Shown in pieces: positions 26,659-37,485 of a stretch of DNA of 64,000 nt (its first letter is position 1; every line of letters begins with the position of its first letter). The translations under genes and the position numbers were made by a program. The notes below the pieces were generated by a model. It was not told where the DNA came from. It searched no databases and saw nothing but the letters and a program-made list of their open reading frames with translations. The stretch is taken from contig NZ_NWSV01000005.1 in NCBI RefSeq assembly GCF_002531935.1, positions 1 through 64,000 on the forward strand. The letters run 5' to 3'. Source of the stretch: Rhizobium chutanense (GTDB lineage Bacteria; Pseudomonadota; Alphaproteobacteria; Rhizobiales; Rhizobiaceae).

Positions 26659-27635
26659 CCGGCGTCTCCTCGAACCTCAACTCTTTTGACGCAGCGAAAG
26701 CCGACATGGCTCGTCGAGGTGTCTTCCGGCTCGGCGTGGCGTGCCGCCGGCCGGTAGCGCCGGCAATAATTGGGGGCGCAGAGATGCGAGCCGCCCTTGA
26801 GCACGCGCCGTGCAATCCGGATCTCGGGCTGGCGGGGGTCATAGCTCGCCTCGGCATCGCCGCCCCGGGGATTGTTCGGAATGCAGCAGCTCTTGGCCGC
26901 CGGTTCGGGATGCCGGGTGGTCCAATAGTCGCCGGTCCATTCCCAGACATTGCCGATCATGTCGTAGAGGCCGTGGCCGTTCGGCGGAAACGATCGCACC
27001 GGCGATGTCCGCTCGTGGCCTTTCGGCTTGGTCGAATGCGTCGGAAACCTTCCCTGCCAGGTGTTGGCCATGAGCTTGCCGTCCGGCGTCAACGCGTCGC
27101 CCCAGGCGAACTCGGCGTCGTCGAGCCCGCCGCGGGCGGCGAACTCCCATTCGGCCTCCGTCGGCAGATCGAGCCCGGCCCAATCGGCATAGGCCCTTGC
27201 ATCAGACCAGGCGACGTGCACGACCGGATGGTCGAGCTTGCCGCGCAGGTCGCTCAGGCCGCCGAGCGGCCGGCGCCAGCTGGCGCCGAATTTGAAAGTC
27301 CACCATTGCGAAATATCAGGCCCGCTGACCGCTTTCGGCTGAACGAAAAGCAGCGAGCCGGCCCGCAACATTTCCGGAAGCGCGCCCGGATAGTCCTTGG
27401 GGTCGGGTGTCTTCTCCGCCATCGTGACATGGCCCGTCGCCTTGACGAATTCCGCGAATTTGCGATTGGTCACCGGCGTCTCGTCGATCCAGAAGCCGTC
27501 GACCTTCACGGAGTGGGCGGGCGCTTCCTCGGGATAGTGATGGTCCGACCCCATGACGAACGTGCCCCCGGGAACCCAGATCATGCCGCCCTGCGCCCCG
27601 CCGGGCGTTGCAACCTCGTCGAATGCCAAAGCCAT
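26655..27635 (-). CDS. Formylglycine-generating enzyme (sulfatase-modifying factor)
   Basis: A 326-residue FGE-sulfatase domain protein. It begins with MIWVPGGTFVMGSDHHYPEEAP and contains PVTNRKFAEFVKATG, LPTEAEWEFAARGG, NVWEWTGDYW and VLKGGSHLCAPNYCRRYRP. The last motif holds the Cys286/Cys291 pair that corresponds to the catalytic copper-binding cysteines of true FGE, which many look-alikes lack. It should convert the sulfatase active-site Cys to formylglycine. No signal peptide is seen, so it acts in the cytoplasm. The ATG at 27635 has GGAGG upstream. Confidence 0.92.
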   Translation of the reverse strand: MALAFDEVATPGGAQGGMIWVPGGTFVMGSDHHYPEEAPAHSVKVDGFWIDETPVTNRKFAEFVKATGHVTMAEKTPDPKDYPGALPEMLRAGSLLFVQPKAVSGPDISQWWTFKFGASWRRPLGGLSDLRGKLDHPVVHVAWSDARAYADWAGLDLPTEAEWEFAARGGLDDAEFAWGDALTPDGKLMANTWQGRFPTHSTKPKGHERTSPVRSFPPNGHGLYDMIGNVWEWTGDYWTTRHPEPAAKSCCIPNNPRGGDAEASYDPRQPEIRIARRVLKGGSHLCAPNYCRRYRPAARHAEPEDTSTSHVGFRCVKRVEVRGDAG

Positions 27636-27688
27636 CGCCGCCTCCGGTTTCCTGCGCCGGCATGTTCGCCCGCCACCCGCCGTGGGGT

Positions 27689-27706
27689 AAGTACGCAACG
27701 GTAAAT
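27689..27706 (-). promoter_or_regulatory. TTTAC-N5-CGTAC promoter motif, copy 3
   Basis: On the minus strand TTTAC (27701-27705) and CGTAC (27691-27695) are 10 bp apart and followed by TTACCCC. It lies about 55 bp upstream of the FGE start, so FGE-HAD has its own promoter rather than relying on sulfatase read-through. Confidence 0.6.
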
Positions 27707-27710
27707 AGCG

Positions 27711-27743
27711 CCGGCATTTACGTTAGCGGGGTGTAAATGCCGG
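27711..27743. repeat. Inverted repeat between sulfatase and FGE genes
   Basis: CCGGCATTTAC (27711-27721) and GTAAATGCCGG (27733-27743) are perfect 11-bp arms around an 11-nt loop. Each arm contains the TTTAC half-site of the neighbouring promoter motif. It may be an operator or a terminator for the sulfatase transcript. Confidence 0.55.
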
Positions 27744-27776
27744 CCGCCGCGCCCCTTCCCTGCAGAACTCGGGCCG

Positions 27777-29420
27777 CTACTGTGCGTTGGCCGGGCTCTG
27801 GTCCAGCGACCGCATCAGCGCCTCGACCATCTGGTCGACGCTGAAGCTCGCGGGGCGCTGGCTCGGCGGATATTCCCGGAAGCTCTGAAGGAAGGGCGCC
27901 ACACGCCAGACGCCGTACTGGATGAGATAGGCGTTTTTGGCGAGCCAATCGTAGTACTGGTCCGACACGACGTCCGCACGTTCATAGGGGTCCATTCTCA
28001 GGTTGAAGACCTTCGGAGCGCGCAGGCAGACGAAGGGGTCGGCCCATACCGTGAAGCCGCCCGGTTGACGCTGCTCGCAGAAGACGATCTTCCAGTTGGT
28101 ATAGCGATAGGCGACCAGCTCGCCGTCATCGTTGAAGTAGAAAAACTCATCGCGCGCGGACTTATCCCCTTTACCTGTGAGGTAAGGCAGCTGGTTATAG
28201 CCGTCGAGATGCACCTTGAACTGGTTGCCGCCGATCGTCGTGCCCTTTGCCAGTTTTTCCTTGATGCCGGGATCGCCGGCCGCCGCCACCAGCGTCGGGA
28301 ACCAGTCCAGCCCCGATATCATCTGGTTGGAAACCTCGCCGGCCTTGATCTGCCCCGGCCAGCGCACCATTGCCGGAACGCGGAAAGCACCCTCCCAGTT
28401 CGTATCCTTTTCGCTGCGGAACGATGTCGTGGCGGCATCGGGCCAGGACCACTGGTTCGGGCCGTTGTCTGTGGTATAGACGACGATGGTGTTGTCGGCG
28501 ATATTGAGGTCATCAAGCGCCTTCAGCAATTTGCCCACGTCGCCGTCATGTTCGATCATGCCATCGGCATATTCGTTGCCGGGCATGCCGCTCTGGCCTT
28601 TCATCTGTTCCCGCACATGCGTGTAAACATGCATGCGCGTCGTATTCATCCAGGTGAAGAAGGGTTTTCCGGCCTTTGCCTGCCGGCCCATGAAATCGAT
28701 CGCGGCTGCCGTCGTCTCGTCGTCGATCGTTTCCATGCGCTTTGTGTTCAGCGCACCCGTATCCTCGATCTTGCCATCGGCCGACGCCTTCAACACGCCG
28801 CGCGGCGAACTGGTGCGGACGAATTCCTGATCGTCCTTGGGATAATAGGGCCGCTCCGGCTCCTCCTCGGCATTCAGGTGGTAGAGATTGCCGTAGAATT
28901 CGTCGAAGCCATGCTTGATCGGGAGATATTCGTCGCGGTCGCCGAGATGGTTCTTGCCGAACTGGCCCGTCGCATAGCCGAGCGGCTTCAGCGCTTGGGC
29001 GATCGTGATGTCACGCGATTGCAGGCCGACGGTCGCGCCGGGAATGCCGACCTTGCAGAGGCCGGTGCGCAGGCAGACCTGGCCGGTGATGAAGGTGGAG
29101 CGCCCGGCCGTGCAACTGTTCTCGGCATAGTAGTCCGTGAACATCATGCCTTCCTTGGCAATGCGGTCGATATTCGGCGTGCGATAGCCCACCAGGCCGA
29201 AGGAATAGGCGCTGATATTCGTCTGGCCTACATCGTCGCCGAAGATGACGAGAATATTGGGCTTCGAGGTATCCTGGGGCGTTGCGGGTTCGGCGGCCGG
29301 AGCGGGTGCTGCGGGGGTAGCCTGCTGGGCCACCGCGGAGGAGAGGAAGGTCGTCGATGCCAACGTCATCGCGACTGCGACCGTCGCCGAAAACAGCTTC
29401 TGGGGGAAGGATATCGTCAT
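27777..29420 (-). CDS. Exported Cys-type sulfatase (arylsulfatase family)
   Basis: A 547-residue sulfatase with an N-terminal signal peptide (to about residue 32) and an Ala/Pro-rich linker. The metal site begins with ILVIFGDDVGQTN (Asp62, Asp63). The active-site signature is ENSCTAGRSTFITG, with Cys103 in CxAxR context, to be converted to formylglycine by the neighbouring FGE. Further landmarks are GKNHLGDRDEYLP and VVYTTDNGPNQWSW. It hydrolyses a sulfate ester in the periplasm. GAGGGGA precedes the ATG. The natural sulfate ester is unknown. Confidence 0.93.
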   Translation of the reverse strand: MTISFPQKLFSATVAVAMTLASTTFLSSAVAQQATPAAPAPAAEPATPQDTSKPNILVIFGDDVGQTNISAYSFGLVGYRTPNIDRIAKEGMMFTDYYAENSCTAGRSTFITGQVCLRTGLCKVGIPGATVGLQSRDITIAQALKPLGYATGQFGKNHLGDRDEYLPIKHGFDEFYGNLYHLNAEEEPERPYYPKDDQEFVRTSSPRGVLKASADGKIEDTGALNTKRMETIDDETTAAAIDFMGRQAKAGKPFFTWMNTTRMHVYTHVREQMKGQSGMPGNEYADGMIEHDGDVGKLLKALDDLNIADNTIVVYTTDNGPNQWSWPDAATTSFRSEKDTNWEGAFRVPAMVRWPGQIKAGEVSNQMISGLDWFPTLVAAAGDPGIKEKLAKGTTIGGNQFKVHLDGYNQLPYLTGKGDKSARDEFFYFNDDGELVAYRYTNWKIVFCEQRQPGGFTVWADPFVCLRAPKVFNLRMDPYERADVVSDQYYDWLAKNAYLIQYGVWRVAPFLQSFREYPPSQRPASFSVDQMVEALMRSLDQSPANAQ

Positions 29421-29543
29421 GACGCCATCCCCTCTGATAGATCGTTCAACATGGCAGTCTCCCTTGCCGGGCGGCGCTGCCGCCGGATCTCAATCGTCGT
29501 CAGACGACGCCGGAGGAGACTTGTTCTTTATGGAGACGAGCGG

Positions 29544-29561
29544 AAGTACGTAACGGTAAAT
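29544..29561 (-). promoter_or_regulatory. TTTAC-N5-CGTAC promoter motif, copy 4
   Basis: Minus strand TTTAC (29556-29560) and CGTAC (29546-29550), 10 bp apart and followed by TTCC. It lies about 125 bp upstream of the sulfatase start. Additional TTTAC/TTAC half-sites occur just upstream, around 29566-29583. Confidence 0.6.
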
Positions 29562-29606
29562 GCGCGTGTAACTGGGCGTAAACGCTCAAGCTGAACGCCT
29601 GGGTTT

Positions 29607-29850
29607 ATGCGTCAACGGCTTGGATTGCAGATCCGTCTGCAGCGTTTCGCCGACCTCGGTCGCGCCAGCTCGGGCGGCACCGCTCGACGATCTATCGCGA
29701 GATCAGGTACAATACATTCCACGATCGCGAACTTCCCGAATTAGCGCTACTTCTCGACGGTGTTCACGATTACGCGGTGACGGTGGTTCGCGAACGCTAC
29801 GCGGATTTTGGGCCGACGCTGGCGGCCATTGCGCGGCTGGATGACGGAGG
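29607..29850 (+). pseudogene. Mosaic transposase remnant (IS30-like fused to ISNCY-like)
   Basis: From an ATG at 29607 the sequence reads LQRFADLG, then after a frame change near 29660-29672 reads GRHRSTIYREIRYN and FHDRELPEL, which is the N-terminal helix-turn-helix of IS30-type transposases. In the same frame it runs directly into YAVTVVRERYADFGPTLAA (29776-29832), a core motif of an ISNCY/IS1202-type transposase. No complete element or terminal inverted repeats are visible. It is a decayed join of two transposase genes. Confidence 0.6.
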
Positions 29851-29923
29851 CCGGAAAACCGGGTTACTTGCAGTTTCAGGGTTGACATGAACTCGACCGA
29901 GGACGTAGCCTCGCAGCATTCAC

Positions 29924-31965
<2,042 letters not shown>

Positions 31966-31967
31966 AA

Positions 31968-32918
31968 ATGCGTGTCCTGGTCAAAGGGGCCGGCGTTGCC
32001 GGCCTCACCGTCGCCCGCGAGTTGCATGCCCGTGGTGCCGATGTGACGGTCTTCGACCCGCACCCGAACTTCGCTCATGCGGCTTCCTGGCTCGCCGGCG
32101 GCATGCTGGCGCCCTGGTGCGAGCGGGAGAGCGCCGGCGAGGCCGTGCTCACACGCGGCCTCGATGCCGCCGATCGATGGGAGGCGATCCTGCCGGGCAA
32201 CGTCGTGCGCAACGGCACGCTCGTCGTCGCCTCGACGCGCGACCATGGTGAGCTGAAGCGATTTTCCAGCCGCACGACCGGCTATCGATGGGTGGAAGAG
32301 CAGGATATTGCGACGCTCGAGCCCATGCTCGCCGGCCGTTTCAGGCATGGCCTGTTCTTCCAGGGCGAAGCGCATCTGGACCCTCGTCAGGCGCTGCGCG
32401 GCTTAAAAGAGCAATTGTCGGCAGAGGGCGTCGCCTTTACCGACACGGCTGCGAGCGACGGCGATTTCTCCGATATCGTCGACTGTACCGGTGCTGCCCG
32501 CATCGGACGAGATCGCGATCTGCGCGGCGTGCGCGGCGAAATGCTCTATCTCCATACCGATGAGGTCACGCTCGCCCGGCCCGTCCGCCTGCTGCATCCA
32601 CGCTTTCCCCTCTATGTCGTGCCCCGCGGCAACGGGTTTTTCATGATCGGTGCGACGATGATCGAGACCGAATCCGACGGTCCGATCACGGCACGCTCGC
32701 TGATGGAGCTGCTGAACACGGCCTATGCGCTGCACCCGGCCTTTGCCGACGCCGCCGTGGTCGAAACCGGCGCCGGCATCCGCCCTGCCCTCCCCGACAA
32801 TTTTCCGCGCGTCGTGCGGGAAGGAAAGGTCATCGTTTTCAATGGCCTTTATCGCCACGGTTTTCTGCTGGCGCCCACTATGGCGGCTGAGGCCGCCGAT
32901 CTCGTTTTTTCCAAATAG
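31968..32918 (+). CDS. thiO: Glycine oxidase ThiO
   Basis: A 316-residue FAD-dependent amine oxidase. It begins with the dinucleotide-binding motif MRVLVKGAGVAGLTVARELH and contains ASWLAGGMLAPWCERE, typical of ThiO. It oxidises glycine to the imine used in thiazole formation. The ATG at 31968 has GGAG upstream; a GTG at 31962 overlapping the thiC stop is an alternative. It is short compared with many ThiO proteins but appears complete. Confidence 0.92.
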   Translation: MRVLVKGAGVAGLTVARELHARGADVTVFDPHPNFAHAASWLAGGMLAPWCERESAGEAVLTRGLDAADRWEAILPGNVVRNGTLVVASTRDHGELKRFSSRTTGYRWVEEQDIATLEPMLAGRFRHGLFFQGEAHLDPRQALRGLKEQLSAEGVAFTDTAASDGDFSDIVDCTGAARIGRDRDLRGVRGEMLYLHTDEVTLARPVRLLHPRFPLYVVPRGNGFFMIGATMIETESDGPITARSLMELLNTAYALHPAFADAAVVETGAGIRPALPDNFPRVVREGKVIVFNGLYRHGFLLAPTMAAEAADLVFSK

Positions 32919-32937
32919 CCGAAGCAAAGGAAATCCA

Positions 32938-33135
32938 ATGCAGCTGATCATCAATGGCGAAGCTCAGACAACCGCCGCCACGACGCTTTCGCAGCTTCTG
33001 GCCGCACTCGACTACGAAGGCGACTGGCTGGCGACCGCCGTCAATGGCGAACTGGTTCACCGCGAGGATCGCGACGAACACATGCTGAACGATAACGACA
33101 GGATCGAAATCCTGACCCCGATGCAGGGAGGCTGA
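32938..33135 (+). CDS. thiS: Sulfur carrier protein ThiS
   Basis: A 65-residue ubiquitin-fold carrier ending in the required Gly-Gly (ILTPMQGG), which is adenylated and thiocarboxylated to donate sulfur to the thiazole. It starts [12 protein letters not shown] after an AAGGAAA ribosome site, 19 bp behind thiO and 2 bp ahead of thiG. Confidence 0.93.
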   Translation: MQLIINGEAQTTAATTLSQLLAALDYEGDWLATAVNGELVHREDRDEHMLNDNDRIEILTPMQGG

Positions 33136-33137
33136 GC

Positions 33138-33911
33138 ATGCTTGATCTTTACGGAAGCCCAATCGGATCGCGCCTTCTTCTCGGCACCGCGCGTTACCCC
33201 TCGCCGGCGATCCTCGCCGAAGCCATCACACGATCCGCAACGGAGATCGTCACCGTATCGCTGCGCCGCGAAATGGCGGGCGGGCGCAATGGCGGCGCTT
33301 TCTTCGACATGATCCGTGCGCTCGGCGTTCACGTTCTCCCCAACACCGCCGGCTGCCACGGCGTGTCCGAGGCGGTGCTGACGGCGAAGATGGCCCGTGA
33401 AGTGTTTCGCACCGATTGGATCAAGCTGGAGGTGATCGGCAATCATGACACCTTGCAGCCGGATGTTTTCGCGCTCGTGGAAGCCGCGCGCATCCTGACC
33501 GGCGAAGGTTTTCAGGTCTTTCCTTATACGACGGACGATCTGGTCGTTGCCGAGCGTCTCATTGACGCCGGATGCCAGGTGCTGATGCCCTGGTGTGCGC
33601 CGATCGGATCGGCGGCGGGACCACATAATCTTGCCGCACTTCGATCGATGAGGGCGCACTTTCCCGACGTGCCGCTGATCGTCGATGCCGGCATCGGCCG
33701 GCCTTCGCATGCGACAATCGTCATGGAGCTGGGCTTCGATGCCGTGCTGCTGAACACTGCCGTTGCCGGCGCCGGCGACCCGGCGGCAATGGCGGAAGCC
33801 TTTGCTAAGGCAATCGATGCCGGCAGGCAGGCGTTCGGCGCAGGCATGCTGGAGCCGCGCGACATGGCCGTGCCTTCGACGCCTGTGATCGGAAAGGCGG
33901 TTTTCGCATGA
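33138..33911 (+). CDS. thiG: Thiazole synthase
   Basis: A 257-residue TIM-barrel enzyme. It opens [31 protein letters not shown] holds the Schiff-base lysine, and [12 protein letters not shown] and [18 protein letters not shown] form the phosphate and product loops. It builds the thiazole from deoxyxylulose phosphate, ThiS thiocarboxylate and the glycine-derived imine. It overlaps thiE by four bases (ATGA). Confidence 0.96.
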   Translation: MLDLYGSPIGSRLLLGTARYPSPAILAEAITRSATEIVTVSLRREMAGGRNGGAFFDMIRALGVHVLPNTAGCHGVSEAVLTAKMAREVFRTDWIKLEVIGNHDTLQPDVFALVEAARILTGEGFQVFPYTTDDLVVAERLIDAGCQVLMPWCAPIGSAAGPHNLAALRSMRAHFPDVPLIVDAGIGRPSHATIVMELGFDAVLLNTAVAGAGDPAAMAEAFAKAIDAGRQAFGAGMLEPRDMAVPSTPVIGKAVFA

Positions 33912-34522
33912 CGCTCGATCCTTTCTATCTGATCGTCGACAGCACCAGCTGGATCCGAAGGCTCGTGCCGCTCGGGGTCAAAACCGTGCAGCTGCGCATC
34001 AAGGATCGCGCTCTGCCGGAAATACGTGCGGAGATCCGCGAGGCGGCGGCGATCTGCAAAGCCCATGCATGCCAGTTGATCGTCAACGACTATTGGCAGG
34101 TTGCCATCGAGGAAGGCTGCGATTTCATCCATCTCGGCCAGGAGGATCTGGCCACCGCCGATCTTGGCGCCATCCGTGAGGCAGGCTTGAAGCTCGGGCT
34201 TTCGACGCATGACGAGACCGAACTGGCGGTCGCGCTTGCCGCACATCCGGATTATATCGCGCTCGGTCCGATCTATCCCACCATCCTCAAGGCGATGCCC
34301 TGGGCGCCGCAGGGCCTCGAACGCATCGGCGCATGGAAGGCCCGCATCGGCGACATACCGCTTGTCGCGATCGGCGGGCTGACGGTGGAACGCATTGCCG
34401 GCGTATTCGAGAATGGGGCCGACAGTACTGCAGTCGTGACCGATATCACGCGCAATTCCGATCCCGAGCGACGAACCCGCGAATGGATTGCAGCAGTCCG
34501 CACCTTTCACCGAGAGGGTTGA
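33908..34522 (+). CDS. thiE: Thiamine-phosphate synthase
   Basis: A 204-residue TIM-barrel enzyme that joins pyrimidine and thiazole. Landmarks are TVQLRIKD near residue 27, [25 protein letters not shown] and [10 protein letters not shown] in the middle, [13 protein letters not shown], and [20 protein letters not shown] near the end. It is the last gene of the operon. thiD is not in the window. Confidence 0.94.
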   Translation: MTLDPFYLIVDSTSWIRRLVPLGVKTVQLRIKDRALPEIRAEIREAAAICKAHACQLIVNDYWQVAIEEGCDFIHLGQEDLATADLGAIREAGLKLGLSTHDETELAVALAAHPDYIALGPIYPTILKAMPWAPQGLERIGAWKARIGDIPLVAIGGLTVERIAGVFENGADSTAVVTDITRNSDPERRTREWIAAVRTFHREG

Positions 34523-34709
34523 ACAAGAACCTGTCTCTATAGAAACTGTCCTGCCGGAGACCTTAGCCGACGCTCACCGTCCCACAGGTGCGGGTGTCCG
34601 GCCCATCATTGAGCACGCTTTTGTCTTACAGCCAAATCGCGACAACATAGGAGGGCAAGGTGGCCGTTCATGAAGGGAACCGCCTTCCTCCGATGCCATT
34701 ATCTTGCCT

Positions 34710-34727
34710 GCACCCCCGCGGGGGTGC
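34710..34727. repeat. 18-bp perfect palindrome between convergent genes
   Basis: GCACCCCCGCGGGGGTGC is fully self-complementary and lies between the end of thiE and the end of the minus-strand hypothetical gene. There is no T-run on either side, so a terminator role is only possible. The rest of 34523-34757 shows nothing recognisable. Confidence 0.5.
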
Positions 34728-34757
34728 GACAAGCCGATCCTGGCCTATGATCTGCAA

Positions 34758-35192
34758 TCAGCCAAAGAACGCACGCAGCCGGGAAAAAAAGCCGCCTGGC
34801 TTGTGATCTGCGATCGACCGCAACCGGCGGGCGACCACTGCCGCGCTGACATGTTCACCAAAATGGCAGAAGCAGACGATATCATGCAGTTGATGGTCGC
34901 TCAGCTCGAAGAACCGTTTGGCTTCTCCGTAGCTGTCGTTTTCCATTCCCGCCGCCCGCAGGACTGGATCGGCGAATGCAACGGAAATCGGACTGTCGTC
35001 GCCCCGCATCGCCATCCGCTCTGTTATCGGCTGGTATTCGGTTTCGTGAAGCGTCCTCAGAAACTGCCTGGGACTGCGATCGAGAATTTCAGCCCACCGT
35101 TCAAGCCGCTCGCGCCGCGTCATTTCAAGGTGTGCGTAGGTCGGGCTGACCTTTGCGATGGCTTTCAACTGCTCAAGTGCATGCTGTTCCAT
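34758..35192 (-). CDS. Conserved hypothetical protein, 144 residues
   Basis: A soluble, largely helical protein starting MEQHALEQLKAIAKVSPTYA with a GGAGG ribosome site five bases upstream. The composition and good start argue for a real gene. It contains a Cys/His-bearing stretch VCFCHFGEHVSAAVVARRL and ends with a basic, aromatic tail. I do not recognise a domain. It is transcribed convergently to the thiamin operon and alone. Confidence 0.7.
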   Translation of the reverse strand: MEQHALEQLKAIAKVSPTYAHLEMTRRERLERWAEILDRSPRQFLRTLHETEYQPITERMAMRGDDSPISVAFADPVLRAAGMENDSYGEAKRFFELSDHQLHDIVCFCHFGEHVSAAVVARRLRSIADHKPGGFFSRLRAFFG

Positions 35193-35544
35193 TTCGGCCT
35201 CCTATCTTAAGAAAATAGATGGTCCGCTCCCAGAAATAGCCTCGCTCAGGCTGCAGCCGATGTCCAATCACGATTGAGAACGACATCTCTTCAGGCCACG
35301 GGCAACGCGACGGTCGGAGGCACCGCCTCCACACCAGTAATTTCAGGCCGACTGATGCTCGTAACGAACGGCTTGCTCACGCTATACTCTACTGACGGGC
35401 GCGCACGTTGTTTTCCTACTGTCTCCCATCCCCGGAAGACGATCAGGGCAGAGTGCCGCGGAGAAAAGGACTTGCAGCCATTGATGCGAATCAACGCGCG
35501 GTCCGCATCTGTCCTGTAATGTTCTTGCCGCGAGGGGGACGGCG
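35193..35544. other. Intergenic region upstream of the DUF3604 gene
   Basis: About 350 bp between divergent genes. It must hold both promoters, but I see no convincing promoter boxes, no TTTAC-N5-CGTAC motif, and no small gene. Confidence 0.5.
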
Positions 35545-37485
35545 ATGAAAACGACAACTGCGACAATGATGATTGCCGGGCTCGTAAGCTTGGGCTTCGC
35601 CTTGCCGACCGTGGCTCAGCAGGCCACCGATATCGGCACTCTGGACAGCGGCGCGGCTGGAAGGGTATTCGCCAGCAAACCTCTCTATTCGCCCTATGCG
35701 GGACGAAATTTTCCAACCCGCCCGCTTTTTGGCGACACGCATTTACATACGGGAGCCTCCTTCGACGCCGGCGCGTTCGGCGCGAGGTTGACGCCACGCG
35801 ACGCTTACCGCTTCGCCCGCGGTGAGGAGGTCATGGCCTCAAGCGGCCAACCTGCCAAGCTGTCACGGCCGCTCGATTTTCTGGTCGTTGCCGATCACTC
35901 CGACAATATGGGCATGTTCCCCGATCTCTTCGCCGGCAAGGCGGAAGTGATCGCCGATCCGCAGGCCAAGACCTGGTACGATATGATCAAGTCAGGCCAG
36001 GGCGCTACCGCGGCGCTTCAGATCATCTTCAGTTTCGGCAAAGGAACGCTTCCGCAGAGCATGATCTACGGGCCGGACACGCTTCCCTACAAGAATGCGT
36101 GGCAGGACACGATAAAGGCTGCCGAGGAATATAACGAACCCGGGCGGTTCACGGCCTTCATCGGCTATGAATGGACGTCGAATACGGCAGGCAACAACCT
36201 CCATCGCAACGTCATCTACCGGGACAACGCCGATAAGGCCGCTCAGGTCGTGCCTTATACGACGCTGAAACCATTGGGCAGCGACAACCCGCGCGACCTA
36301 TGGCAATGGATGCAGGCCTATGAGGACAAGACCGGCGGCAACGTGCTGGCGATTGCGCATAACGGCAATCTCTCCAACGGCCGCATGTTCCCGCTGATCG
36401 AATCCTTCACCGGCAAGCCGGTCGATAAGACCTATGTCGAGCAGCGCTCCAGGTGGGAACGTCTCTACGAAACGACTCAGACGAAGGGAACCGGAGAGGC
36501 ACACCCCTTCCTGTCGCCGAACGACGAGTTTGCCGATTTCGAGATCTGGGATTTTGGCAATCTCGATGCCAGCGAACGCAAGACGCCTGCCATGCTCGAG
36601 TTCGAATATGCACGGTCTGCATTGAAGAACGGCCTCAAACTCGAAGCCGAGCTCGGTACGAACCCTTACAAGTTCGGATTGGTCGGCAGCTCCGACGCAC
36701 ACACGGGCCTTTCGGCGATGGAGGAGGAAAATTTCTTTGGCAAGACCACGCCACAGGAGCCGAGCCCCGAGCGTCTGACGGCAACCTTTGTCAAAGACGA
36801 CAAGACCGGCATTACGGTGATGGACTGGGAAGTCGGTGCGTCGGGCTACGCGGCCGTCTGGGCGGTTGAAAATACGCGCGAGTCGATATGGGACGCCATG
36901 CAACGCAAGGAGACCTATGCCACGACGGGGTCGCGCATGGGCGTACGCTTCTTCGGCGGCTGGAATTTCGAACCGGCCGATGCCGAGACCCGCAACCCCG
37001 GCGCAATCGGCTACGCCAAAGGCGTTCCGATGGGTGGCGATCTCAGAGCAGCGCCGGAAGGAAAGGCACCATCGTTCCTCGTCGCGGCCCTACGGGACCC
37101 GATCGGAGCCAACCTCGACCGCTACCAGATCGTCAAGGGCTGGCTGGACGACAAGGGCGAAACCCACGAGCAGGTCTACGACGTCGCCTGGAGCGGCGAC
37201 CGCAAGCCGGGCGCCGATGGCAAGCTGCCGCCGGTCGGCAGCACTGTGAACCTTCAGGACGCCACGTGGACCAACACGATCGGCGCTCCGGAACTGATCG
37301 CGGTCTGGAAAGATCCCGGCTTCGATCCCAAGCAGAGGGCATTCTATTATGGGCGCGTCATCGAAATACCGACACCGCGGTGGACCGCCTACGATGCCAA
37401 GCGGTACGGAACGAAGCCGCTTGAAGGTACGCGGATGACCGTGACCGAACGCGCTTATACCTCGCCGATCTGGTACACGCCATGA
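35545..37485 (+). CDS. Exported DUF3604 protein with PHP-like metal motifs
   Basis: A 646-residue protein with a signal peptide (to about residue 25, ending VAQQ). Metal-binding motifs of the PHP phosphoesterase type are visible: FGDTHLHTG (His66, His68), DFLVVADHSDNMG (Asp117, His118), VLAIAHNGN near 275 and GSSDAHTGLSAM near 390. Large family members of this kind are exported metalloproteins of unproven activity. GAGGGGGA precedes the start. Its stop overlaps the next start by four bases, and the next gene overlaps the one after in the same way. Confidence 0.85.
   Translation: MKTTTATMMIAGLVSLGFALPTVAQQATDIGTLDSGAAGRVFASKPLYSPYAGRNFPTRPLFGDTHLHTGASFDAGAFGARLTPRDAYRFARGEEVMASSGQPAKLSRPLDFLVVADHSDNMGMFPDLFAGKAEVIADPQAKTWYDMIKSGQGATAALQIIFSFGKGTLPQSMIYGPDTLPYKNAWQDTIKAAEEYNEPGRFTAFIGYEWTSNTAGNNLHRNVIYRDNADKAAQVVPYTTLKPLGSDNPRDLWQWMQAYEDKTGGNVLAIAHNGNLSNGRMFPLIESFTGKPVDKTYVEQRSRWERLYETTQTKGTGEAHPFLSPNDEFADFEIWDFGNLDASERKTPAMLEFEYARSALKNGLKLEAELGTNPYKFGLVGSSDAHTGLSAMEEENFFGKTTPQEPSPERLTATFVKDDKTGITVMDWEVGASGYAAVWAVENTRESIWDAMQRKETYATTGSRMGVRFFGGWNFEPADAETRNPGAIGYAKGVPMGGDLRAAPEGKAPSFLVAALRDPIGANLDRYQIVKGWLDDKGETHEQVYDVAWSGDRKPGADGKLPPVGSTVNLQDATWTNTIGAPELIAVWKDPGFDPKQRAFYYGRVIEIPTPRWTAYDAKRYGTKPLEGTRMTVTERAYTSPIWYTP

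Noticed and set aside
28065..29594. Long plus-strand reading frame (509 codons) opposite the sulfatase
   Set aside because: It is antisense to a gene with clear sulfatase motifs, has no ribosome site or recognisable domain, and its composition is Arg/His/Gly-rich as expected of a GC-rich shadow frame.
34710..34727. Calling the palindrome a Rho-independent terminator
   Set aside because: There is no loop and no T-run on either strand.
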